NCBI GenBank assembly: GCA_020047885.1
Contig: JAIFNF010000119.1
Span: forward strand, 1 to 15,703
Source of the DNA: Gammaproteobacteria bacterium
GTDB taxonomy: Bacteria > Pseudomonadota > Gammaproteobacteria > Competibacterales > Competibacteraceae
DNA length: 15,703 bases
Direction of reading: 5' to 3'
Each line of letters begins with the position of its first letter. The first letter of the stretch is position 1. The notes under the pieces were generated by a model. It searched no databases. It had not been told where the DNA came from and saw only the letters and a program-made list of their open reading frames with translations. The translations under genes and the position numbers were made by a program. Of the stretch, positions 7,306 through 14,199 are shown piece by piece.

Positions 7306-7812
7306 CAGTTTTCTCTCCATTCCAGCAAGACAGGCTCGGTACCAGAGTTGTCGTAACTGGCCCAGGCATCCACTTCGGCTTTGTAGTGCTGATTGAAATT
7401 GTGCCATCCGGTTGCAAAGCGGCGACGGATCACGGGTTCGGGAATGTCATGCCCACCTTGGCGAACCCGCTCTTGTACGCGGGCGATGGCGGTCTCGACA
7501 TTGGGCAGGCAAAGGTAAAATATGATAACCTAGCGTCCGCCATTGTCGGATGTGCCTGAGATAGCCGCGACCGGACAAGGTGGTTTCAAAGGCGAAGCTG
7601 GCCTTTCGTTGCATCGAAGCGGCGATTTCTTCCAGCATCAAGCGCCCTGCTTTCACCGCAGCGGCCTCCGGCGCAAAGGGTGACAACCCCGCCGCAATCA
7701 GGTCAGCATTGATAAAGTGCGGGCATTGCGCCTCTTCCGGCAAAAAGGAACGGGCGAACGTGGTCTTTCCCGCGCCATTGGGTCCGGCAATGATGATGAT
7801 TTTTTTATTCAT
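7305..7812 (-). pseudogene. Zeta-toxin-like P-loop kinase (COG4185 type), frameshifted
   Basis: The first part (7812 down to about 7520) encodes MNKKIIIIAGPNGAGKTTFA with Walker A at residues 10-17, FINADLIAAGLSPF and FETTLSGRG, as in zeta-like kinases and predicted ABC-type ATPases. After TLGYHI the frame is lost. The family sequence resumes in another frame (LPNVETAIARVQERVRQGG, DIPEPVIRRRFATGWHNF) and runs to a TGA at 7305-7307. The break is at or next to the T-run at 7517-7520 and equals one base gained or two lost. A restored protein would be about 168 residues. Its ATG overlaps the hsdS stop (ATGA, 7809-7812), and its true stop overlaps the next start (TGATG). A sequencing error, real decay, or programmed frameshift cannot be told apart here. 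Toxin activity is not proven. Confidence 0.85.
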
Positions 7813-7830
7813 CCCTCCGCCTCATCCAGC

Positions 7831-7883
7831 GCGGGGAAAAGCTGTTGCATCAGCCCCTTTTTATGGGTCTTGAGCGTGTTGAG
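7831..7883. repeat. hsdS conserved-region repeat, distal copy
   Basis: Nearly the same 53 bases occur at 8449-8501 in the same orientation. Both encode the THKKGLMQQLFPA helix end of HsdS, once after TRD2 and once after TRD1. Such repeats are the usual substrate for recombination between hsdS domains. Confidence 0.8.
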
Positions 7884-8391
7884 TTTTTGGATTTGGGCGA
7901 CGATGAGATCGTCGAGGGAGGCGAGGCATGAGGCGATTTTTTGTTGTTCTTTGAGGTTTGGAATTAGAACATCAAGCTGCTCTATTTGAGTCGGATAAAG
8001 ATGAACAACCGTATCGCCTTGTGCAACCTTAGCGATCGACAACCGAAGCGGCCCATTCAATTGGTAGCTGAGAAAGACGCCATTTTGGCTTGAGCGAATT
8101 ACGTTAAGATCGCCACCAAGAGCGATATCGTCGCTCATCACACATGAAGCCTTCGCAATATCTATCTTCGTCTCACCAGATGCAGGAATGATTACATCAT
8201 TCCTCTTGCTCAAAAACAGCTCACTGGCATCGACGTTTGTACTGGAAGCTATTTTGTGAATCGTCTCCCCGTAGACTGTATAGAGCTCGCCGTAGCGAAT
8301 ACATGGCTGAACCCCATTAGCAACGATATCAACCTTTGAAATTCCTTTGCCCTTATATAGGGTGGCAACTGCACCGAGCTTTTCTTTGCTC

Positions 8392-8434
8392 CACTCCCCC
8401 GCCTCCCGAAACTCAGGAAAGCGCAGTTTGGGTA
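8392..8434. repeat. hsdS conserved-region repeat preceding TRD2
   Basis: Nearly identical to 9148-9190. Both encode PKLRFPEFR-AGEW, the entry to a target-recognition domain, in the same orientation. Together with the 7831/8449 pair it brackets each TRD with matching sequence. Confidence 0.8.
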
Positions 8435-8727
8435 GGGTTTCGCCTTGGGCGGGGAAAAGCTGCTGCATTAGCCCTTTTTTATGGGTCTTGAGCGTGTCGA
8501 GCTTTTGCGCCTCCAGGGTGATCAGTTCGTCGAGGGAAGAAAGGCCATCGGCGATTTTTTGTTGTTCGTTGATGTTAGGAATCGCAATAACAAAACTCTT
8601 CAATGAGCTTCCCGATAACTCTTTGAACGTGTTTCCCGAACCAAGATCGTTTAATGCGCCCTTCGATTTCAGTAAATAGTAGTAGATGAAGTGAGCATCA
8701 GACCGCGACAGCGGAACCAGTCCATGG

Positions 8728-8855
8728 GTAACCGTTCACCCCCCCCACCCCAACCCTCCCCCGCGAGGGGGGAGGGAGTCTTGCGAATCAGCGAGTTAGC
8801 GCTCCCCCTCTCCATTTATGGGGAGGGGGTTAGGGGGCGGGGTCTGAACGCTTAC
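8728..8855. mobile_element. 128-bp MITE inserted in hsdS
   Basis: The ends are inverted repeats: GTAACCGTTCACCCC at the left, and GTAAGCGTTCAGACCCC when the right end is read on the other strand. The similarity extends as C-rich arms for about 50 bp each, with inner hairpins (CCCTCCCCC-GCGA-GGGGGG). It is flanked by perfect 8-bp direct repeats GTCCATGG at 8720-8727 and 8856-8863. No ORF fits inside, so it depends on a transposase elsewhere. Deleting the element and one flanking copy joins HsdS codons NQGC and HGLVPL in frame, which shows the insertion site directly. Confidence 0.93.
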
Positions 8856-9237
8856 GTCCATGGCAGCCCTGATTGATTGCCATTGGTAATTTGTTTATTG
8901 CCAGATGACCAATCGGGGCGCGTGTAGAGATGATTACAGAGTTTTCAGGCAATAACTCAGAAGAGCATTTTTTTTAAGCCCTCTTCAGTGATTGATCTCA
9001 CCGTTTCTGCAACATAAGGACTCTCACCTTTGCCCATTTCGGCGGGCGTGATCCATTGAACACTGCCGCCCCAGTAGCTGGCGATTGATGTATCCGGTGT
9101 TCCCCCCCTGCGTAATGCGACAGGTTTCAGATATGGTTTTTTCCTCCCACTCCCCCGCCGCCCGAAACTCAGGAAAGCGCAGCTTGGGCACCAGCGCACG
9201 TTTTTTTGCTCACGCATCGTTGTCGTCCATAGGTGGC

Positions 9238-9340
9238 AAAACCACCCCGTCAGGCTTCGCCTGCCACCCCTCCGAAGGAGGGGAATAACCCCGCAAATTC
9301 CCCTCCTTCGGAGGGGTGCCCCGTAGGGGCGGGGTGGTTT
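9238..9340. repeat. Palindromic repeat between hsdR and hsdS
   Basis: The ends are inverted, AAACCACCCC (9238-9247) and GGGGTGGTTT (9331-9340). Inside are two palindromes, CCCCTCCGAAGGAGGGG (9267-9283) and CCCCTCCTTCGGAGGGG (9300-9316). This matches the structure of a MITE or REP-type intergenic element. No clear target duplication was seen. Its right end provides two bases of the hsdR stop codon. Confidence 0.8.
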
Positions 9341-11726
9341 ATTGCTCATACGCTCCCAGCCCAGAAATCTCCCGCCCCTGAGCGAGTTTGTGCAGTAGCG
9401 GGATCAAGTCTGCCATCAGCGCCAGTTCCGCCCTGGTTCGCGCCTTCCAGCCCACTTCCAACGGAGCCATGAGGTCGCTCAACTGTTCGCCGTCGAAGAT
9501 CATCCGGCGCAGGATGCCGTCCACAAAGCCTTGCAGGGCGGCAGCATCCAGCCGGTGCTGTTTGGCTACGTCGGCCAGTGCCTGGGTGGTTTTTGTGACC
9601 TTGTATTGGGCGTATTCCTCGCGCACACCCTGCACGGTATGCGGTTGGTGGGCGTCGAGACTGTCAATGTATTCGATGAGAGCCTCCCGGTCGTCAAGCA
9701 GCTTGGCATCCGATTGGATCAAGCCCAGCAATTCAGCACGGCTCATCGTCTGCTGGCCCGGCGCCTGGCTGGCATAGCGGGCAATCAGGGCCATGATGTA
9801 GTCGTAATCAATCACCGCGCTGGCAAACAGCACGAACTCGAAATCAATCTGCTGCACTTCTGGCGGGGTGCTGTCGTCGTGTCGGTCCTGCTTGTCCTTC
9901 AGGCGCTGGGCCGTATCGAGGTACACCCCCTTGAAGCCCTGCAACTGCTTCCTGGGCAGTACCTGCTCGATGCGGGCCTTGTGCTCGGGCGTCAGGTCGG
10001 TGTACTGGTCGATCTGGGTGTTCAGGCGCTGCACTTCCTTGAACAGGTTGATGAACTGGGCGCGGGCGGCGTCACCCTTGAGGTTGGGCACGGCTTCGGG
10101 CTGGTTCTCCAGCCCCTGCGATTGCATGAACGTATCCAACTGCTGCACGGCGGTTTGCAACCGGTCGATGACCACCGGAGCCTGGTCCACCAGCCAGATT
10201 TCCTTGGCGGGCTTGGTGGCCGCCCCGGAGAACAGGCTGATGGCGGTATCCACCGCGTCCTGCTGCTGGCGAAAGTCGAGGATGTTGCCGTAGGGCTTGG
10301 TGTCGTTGAGGACGCGGTTGGTGCGCGAAAGCGCCTGAATCAGCCCGTGATACTTGAGATTCTTGTCCACATACAGCGTATTCAGGTATTTGGAATCGAA
10401 GCCGGTCAGCAGCATATCCACCACAATCGTAATGTCGATCTTCTGCGCGTGGGGCAGGTCGGCATTGGGGTATTGCTGATCCTTGATGCGCTTTTGCACG
10501 TCCTGATAGTAAAGATCGAACTCGCTGATGCGGTGATTGCTGCCGTATTGGGCGTTGGGGAAGAATGCCTTGATGGCTTGGTGGTTCTCGCCAAATTGCG
10601 AGCGGTGGCATTCGTCGAAGATGAACCCCAGGCGCTGATGACGTAATGGCTCCAGGCGCTCCTGGTAGTTGCGCGGGTTGGCACCGTCGAGCGCCAGGCC
10701 GAGCTTCTGGATGGTGGTCACAATCACCTTGTCAGCATAGTCGTCCGAGAGCAGGCGGCGCACCAGGGTTTCGGTATTGGTGTTTTCTTCGACGCAGCCT
10801 TCCTGAAACTTATTGAATTCCTCCCGCGTCTGCCGGTCGAGGTCTTTGCGGTCCACCACGAACAGGCATTTATCAATGTCGGGGTTGTCTTTGAGCAGGG
10901 TGGAGGCTTTGAACGAGGTGAGCGTCTTGCGGCTGCCGGTGGTGTGCCAGATATAGCCATTGCCGCAGTGCTGGTGAATGCACTCGACGATGGCCTTGAC
11001 GGCATAGATCTGATAGGGCCGCATCATCAGCAGTTTTTGTTCGCTGGCCACCAGCACCATGTAGCGGCTGATCATCTGCCCCAGCGTACACTTGGTCAGG
11101 AAGGCGTCGGCGAAGTGGTCCAGATGGGTGATCTTTTGGTTGTCCACGCTGGCGAACTGGTAAAGCGGCAAAAAGCGCTCGTCGGCGTTGAAGCTAAAGT
11201 GGCGGCGGTTGCTGACGATGAACAGTTGCAGGAAACAGAGTAGAGTTTTGGTGTAACCGTTACCGGGGTCGTTCTTGTAATCGACGATCTGCTGCATGGC
11301 CCGGCGCGGGCTGATGGCCAGCGTTTTCAGCTCGATCTGCACCACGGGCACGCTGTTGATCAGCAGGATCACATCAAAGCGGTGGTGGCTGTAGTCGGTG
11401 TTGATGCGCAGTTGGTTGACGACCTCGAAGTTGTTTTTGCACCAGTCCTTGATATTGACCAGCGTGTAGTAGAGCGGTGTGCCGTCGTCGCGCTCGAAGT
11501 GGTTGCGCTCGCGCAGGTGTTTGGCGGCGGCGAACACGTCGGGGGTGACGATGCTCTCCAGCAGGCGGGCGAATTCGCTGTCGGTGAGATGAACGCGGTT
11601 AAGCACCTCGAAATGCTGGCGGAAATTGTGTTCCAGCGCGGCGCGATCGCAGAGGTCTGGGCGGTATTGGTACTTGAGATCGCCCAATTTCTCGATCAGC
11701 GCCTGTTCGATGTGTTGTTCAGTCAT
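9339..11726 (-). CDS. hsdR: Type I restriction endonuclease subunit HsdR, internally deleted and probably inactive
   Basis: HsdR translocates DNA and cuts it when complexed with HsdM/HsdS. The N-terminal nuclease domain keeps its PD-ExK residues: D118 (RFDVILL), then E132 and K134 (IELK). The helicase part has HTTGSRKTLTS at 261-271, where families of this kind have GSGKT: residue 266 is Arg (CGC at 10929-10931). Walker B is DECH at 371-374. FFPNAQ (388-393) is followed directly by YGSNHRISEFDLYYQ, so motif III (TGTP) and the beginning of the second RecA domain are missing; motif V (LLTGFDSK) and VI (QALSRTNR) remain. The total of 795 residues compares with over 1000 usually expected. The reading frame stays open, so a protein can be made. 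First gene of the operon, with a promoter at 11754-11783. Confidence 0.92.
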   Translation of the reverse strand: MTEQHIEQALIEKLGDLKYQYRPDLCDRAALEHNFRQHFEVLNRVHLTDSEFARLLESIVTPDVFAAAKHLRERNHFERDDGTPLYYTLVNIKDWCKNNFEVVNQLRINTDYSHHRFDVILLINSVPVVQIELKTLAISPRRAMQQIVDYKNDPGNGYTKTLLCFLQLFIVSNRRHFSFNADERFLPLYQFASVDNQKITHLDHFADAFLTKCTLGQMISRYMVLVASEQKLLMMRPYQIYAVKAIVECIHQHCGNGYIWHTTGSRKTLTSFKASTLLKDNPDIDKCLFVVDRKDLDRQTREEFNKFQEGCVEENTNTETLVRRLLSDDYADKVIVTTIQKLGLALDGANPRNYQERLEPLRHQRLGFIFDECHRSQFGENHQAIKAFFPNAQYGSNHRISEFDLYYQDVQKRIKDQQYPNADLPHAQKIDITIVVDMLLTGFDSKYLNTLYVDKNLKYHGLIQALSRTNRVLNDTKPYGNILDFRQQQDAVDTAISLFSGAATKPAKEIWLVDQAPVVIDRLQTAVQQLDTFMQSQGLENQPEAVPNLKGDAARAQFINLFKEVQRLNTQIDQYTDLTPEHKARIEQVLPRKQLQGFKGVYLDTAQRLKDKQDRHDDSTPPEVQQIDFEFVLFASAVIDYDYIMALIARYASQAPGQQTMSRAELLGLIQSDAKLLDDREALIEYIDSLDAHQPHTVQGVREEYAQYKVTKTTQALADVAKQHRLDAAALQGFVDGILRRMIFDGEQLSDLMAPLEVGWKARTRAELALMADLIPLLHKLAQGREISGLGAYEQ

Positions 11727-11753
11727 TGATGGTTCTCATTTTTCCTGAACTTT

Positions 11754-11783
11754 GATATAGCCGAAATCCTCTTACCGCGTCAA
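11754..11783 (-). promoter_or_regulatory. Candidate sigma-70 promoter of hsdR
   Basis: On the minus strand TTGACG (11778-11783) and TATATC (11754-11759) are 18 bp apart. The first match is five of six to the -35 consensus, the second four of six to the -10. The hsdR ATG is about 30 bases beyond. The region is AT-rich and lies between divergent genes, so the regulator promoter must share the interval; no clear one was found for the plus strand. Confidence 0.5.
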
Positions 11784-11908
11784 TTTATTTATTCTATTCA
11801 ATAATTTCCTACTAAAAGGCGTGAAATCCCCTCATTTGTTAATCTCACCCCCTCCAAACACCACAAGGGAGTAGTTATTTCCATGAGGTGCAAATTAAGG
11901 ACTGAACA

Positions 11909-12619
11909 ATGAGCGACCATCTGTTAATCGTCGATGATGACCCCGGCTTGCGTGAACTGCTGACCGACTACCTGAGCCGCAACGACTTCCGGGTCAGCGC
12001 CGTGGCGGACGGGCGCGGTTTGTGGGCGGCGCTGGAACGTGAAGCGGTCGATCTGGTGATTCTGGATCTGATGCTGCCCGGCGATGATGGTCTGGTCCTG
12101 TGCCGCACTCTGCGCGCCCGGTCGCCGATGCCCATCGTCATGCTGACCGCCCGGGGCGATGACACGGACCGCATTGTCGGCCTGGAAATGGGCGCGGATG
12201 ATTACCTGCCCAAACCGTTCAATCCCCGTGAACTGTTAGCGCGCATCAAGGGCGTCCTGCGGCGCAGTCGCAATCCAGTCGGTGAACCGGGCGAGGTCAA
12301 ACGCTTCCACTTCGCCGGCTGGACGCTGGACGTCGCCGCCCGGCAACTGGTCGCCCCGGATGGCGTATTGATCCCGTTGGGCGCCAGTGACTATCGGTTG
12401 CTGCGGGTGTTTCTGGAGCGCCCGCAGCGAGTGTTGAACCGCGATCAACTCCTGGATTTGACCCAGGGCCGCGAAGCCACACCCTTTGATCGCAGTATCG
12501 ATGTGCAAGTCAGCCGTCTGCGCCGTCGCCTGCGTGATGATCCCCGCGAAGCGGCGCTGATCAAGACCATCCGTAATGAAGGCTACCTGCTGACCGTCCA
12601 CGTCAGCCCGGAGTATTGA
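11909..12619 (+). CDS. ompR: OmpR-like response regulator
   Basis: A 236-residue cytoplasmic DNA-binding response regulator. The receiver domain (about 4-115) has the acidic pair D10/D11, phospho-acceptor D53 in LVILDLMLPGDDG, T80 in VMLTARG and K102 in LPKPFNPRELLARI. The C-terminal winged helix (about 135-232) contains the typical SIDVQVSRLRRRLRDDP and the IKTIRNEGYLL hairpin. IVGLEMGADDYLPKPFNPRE and GRE-ATPFDRSIDVQ are close to E. coli OmpR as remembered, so OmpR rather than a generic PhoB-type regulator is likely. AAGG lies eight bases before the ATG. The stop overlaps the sensor start as TGATG. Candidate OmpR-type half-sites occur upstream of the Spy-like gene at 4505-4524, a possible target. 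Confidence 0.93.
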   Translation: MSDHLLIVDDDPGLRELLTDYLSRNDFRVSAVADGRGLWAALEREAVDLVILDLMLPGDDGLVLCRTLRARSPMPIVMLTARGDDTDRIVGLEMGADDYLPKPFNPRELLARIKGVLRRSRNPVGEPGEVKRFHFAGWTLDVAARQLVAPDGVLIPLGASDYRLLRVFLERPQRVLNRDQLLDLTQGREATPFDRSIDVQVSRLRRRLRDDPREAALIKTIRNEGYLLTVHVSPEY

Positions 12620-14019
12620 TGCGCCGCCTGTTACCGCAATCCCTGTTTGGCCGGTTGACCCTGTTCCTGACCCTAGGTCTGACCATCGCCCAACTGCTCA
12701 GCGCGGCCATTCTATTGCAGGATCGCGATCAGGCGCTCTACCACGCCATCGGCGGGCATGTCGCCCAGCGCATTGCCGCTATCGTCAATCTGCTGGATAC
12801 GCTGGAGGATGCGGAACGGCAGCGCTTGGTCACCGCGCTGGATTTGCCGCCGACCCGATTGAGCCTTGACCTGCCCTGGCAAACGGATGCAGCGCCGGAT
12901 GAGCGTTATCACACCACGCTGTTTCGGGCGCTGTTGAAGCGTCAACTGGGGGCGGATCGACCTTTTCAACTGGAGGTCAATGACGATCTGCCAACACCCG
13001 CGCCCCGATTCGATCCCGACCGTCGCCCCCCGCCCGACTCGATTGAACATCCGCCGCGCTGGCGGATGCACGCGATGATGAGGGGCTTGCGTAATTTCGT
13101 GGTGCAGGTGCGCCTGCGTGATGGAGCGACCGTGACGTTTCAGCAAATGCTCCCCGAGGATGTGATCGCCTGGCCGGTTCGGTTGCTGCTCATTTTGGCG
13201 ATACTGCTGGCATCGGTCGCGGCATTGTCCGCGCTGGCGGTACGCACGTTGACCCGTCCCCTGACCGTGCTGGCGAACGCCGCTACGGCACTGGGCCGCG
13301 ATATCCACCGTCCGCCACTGGCCGAAACCGGACCACTGGAAGTCCGGTGCGCCGCTCAGGCGTTCAACACCATGCAGGAACGGTTGATCCGCTATTTCGA
13401 AGATCGTCACCGGATTCTTGCCGCTGTATCTCACGATCTGAAAACGCCGATTACCCGATTACGGCTACGCGCCGAACTGCTGGAGGACTCACCGCTGCGG
13501 GAAAAATTCCAGGCAGATTTAGACGATATGCAACAGATGGCGCAAGCGGCGCTGGACTTTTTGCGCAGCGGTGAAGAGACCGAACCGGTGGCAGCGGTCG
13601 ATGGCAACGCCCTGCTGGACTGTCTGCGGGAAGATGCCGAGGATGCCGGTCATTCGGTGGAAATTAACGGCGCAACCCAACAACCGCTACGCTGCCGACC
13701 CCTGGCGTTGAAACGGTGTCTGACCAATCTGATCGATAATGCGCTGAAGTACGGGCAATGCGCTGAAATCGCGGTGATTGATCGACCCGACCGGCTGACC
13801 CTAACGATTCGTGACCATGGTTCGGGCATTCCCAGCGCCGAACTGGAGCGCGTCTTTGAACCGTTCTACCGGCTGGAAAGTTCACGCAGCCGCGATACCG
13901 GCGGTACAGGACTGGGCTTGAGCATCGCCCGCAACATCGCCCGTGCTCATGGCGGCGAGCTGATGTTGCGCAATCATCCCGCTGGGGGGCTGGAAGCGGT
14001 GCTGGAGATTCCGCGCTAA
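12619..14019 (+). CDS. envZ: EnvZ-like sensor histidine kinase
   Basis: An inner-membrane sensor of 466 residues that phosphorylates the preceding regulator. The ATG at 12619 shares its A with the regulator stop; a TTG codon in the same frame one codon earlier is less likely. TM1 is about residues 12-33 and TM2 about 185-207, leaving a periplasmic domain of about 150 residues with a proline-rich part (TPAPRFDPDRRPPPD). HAMP is about 208-260. The DHp helix holds H272 in AAVSHDLKTPITRLRLRAEL, as in EnvZ. ATP-binding motifs are N374 (NLIDNALKYG), DHGSGIP at 399 and GGTGLGL at 428. All catalytic motifs are present. The signal is unknown; osmolarity or envelope stress follows only by analogy with EnvZ. 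Confidence 0.92.
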   Translation: MRRLLPQSLFGRLTLFLTLGLTIAQLLSAAILLQDRDQALYHAIGGHVAQRIAAIVNLLDTLEDAERQRLVTALDLPPTRLSLDLPWQTDAAPDERYHTTLFRALLKRQLGADRPFQLEVNDDLPTPAPRFDPDRRPPPDSIEHPPRWRMHAMMRGLRNFVVQVRLRDGATVTFQQMLPEDVIAWPVRLLLILAILLASVAALSALAVRTLTRPLTVLANAATALGRDIHRPPLAETGPLEVRCAAQAFNTMQERLIRYFEDRHRILAAVSHDLKTPITRLRLRAELLEDSPLREKFQADLDDMQQMAQAALDFLRSGEETEPVAAVDGNALLDCLREDAEDAGHSVEINGATQQPLRCRPLALKRCLTNLIDNALKYGQCAEIAVIDRPDRLTLTIRDHGSGIPSAELERVFEPFYRLESSRSRDTGGTGLGLSIARNIARAHGGELMLRNHPAGGLEAVLEIPR

Positions 14020-14032
14020 GGCAACGTGCAAC

Positions 14033-14059
14033 AAAAATCCTCCAGTGATCAGCCTGGAG
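14033..14059 (-). terminator. Possible terminator facing the minus-strand secreted protein gene
   Basis: On the minus strand CTCCAG and CTGGAG form a six-base stem with an eight-base loop, then GATTTTTG. The T-run is short. In the plus direction, after the histidine kinase, there is no T-run following the hairpin. It could stop read-through arriving past the palindrome at 14086-14168. Confidence 0.4.
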
Positions 14060-14085
14060 CATCGCTTTGACTTCGTATAAGGATG

Positions 14086-14168
14086 GAGCCACGGAACGAC
14101 ACGGAAGACACGGAAAAAAGCATCTTCCGTGTTTTTCCGTGTTTTTCCGTGGCCAGATTTGGAAGGGT
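14086..14168. repeat. Palindromic intergenic repeat, copy 2
   Basis: The same element as at 94-177 and in the same orientation, differing at a few positions (for example GGAACGACACGG against GGAAAGACACGG, and one A fewer in the A-run). The inverted arms run from CCACGG at 14089 to CCGTGG at 14152. It lies about 32 bp beyond the stop of the minus-strand gene at 14200, nearly the same distance as copy 1 from glgB. Confidence 0.85.
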
Positions 14169-14199
14169 GAGTGAGGCAGTTTCTACCCTAAGATGCCCG

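Larger units (their letters stand above)
7809..9217 (-). pseudogene. hsdS: Type I restriction specificity subunit HsdS, interrupted
   Basis: HsdS recognises DNA through two TRDs separated by conserved helices. Bases 7809-8603 encode the first conserved helix, an intact TRD2 and the second helix (LDTLKTHKKGLMQQLFPA, then LNTLKTHKKGLMQQLFPA). The TRD1 half is scattered over three frames: VPKLRFPEFRAAGEWEEKT, then GTPDTSIASYWGGSVQWIT, then [17 protein letters not shown] up to AINQGC. There a 128-bp MITE interrupts the gene, which resumes as HGLVPLSRSDAHFIYYYLL. Frame changes fall at an A7 run (9201-9207), a G7 run (9102-9108) and an A8 run (8968-8975). Removing the element with one target copy, dropping one base from the G7 and A8 runs and adding one to the A7 run gives exactly 424 codons including stop. 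An alternative start at 9230 needs no A-run change but meets a TGA after six codons. The stop overlaps the kinase start. Confidence 0.92.

Noticed and set aside
7306..7407. N-terminal extension of the 65-aa protein to 99 residues
   Set aside because: The extension overlaps the restored kinase C-terminus in another frame, and the internal ATG has the better ribosome binding site.
7809..8603. Independent half-HsdS gene starting at a TTG
   Set aside because: HsdS-like residues (YYYLLKSKGALNDLGSGNTF) continue upstream of the TTG in frame up to the MITE, so it is the remainder of the split gene. Expression of a half subunit is not excluded.
8957..9349. 130-codon minus-strand ORF
   Set aside because: It is the hsdS 5' region read across the repeat and two frames; only the GTPDTSIASYWGG part is genuine HsdS sequence.
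9533..10646. 371-codon plus-strand ORF opposite hsdR
   Set aside because: Antisense shadow of a well-supported HsdR frame with no recognisable motif.
11719..11739. Six-codon leader ORF (MRTIND) overlapping the hsdR start
   Set aside because: The AGGA is only three bases from its ATG and nothing supports translation; mentioned only because the hsdR ATG itself has a weak ribosome binding site.
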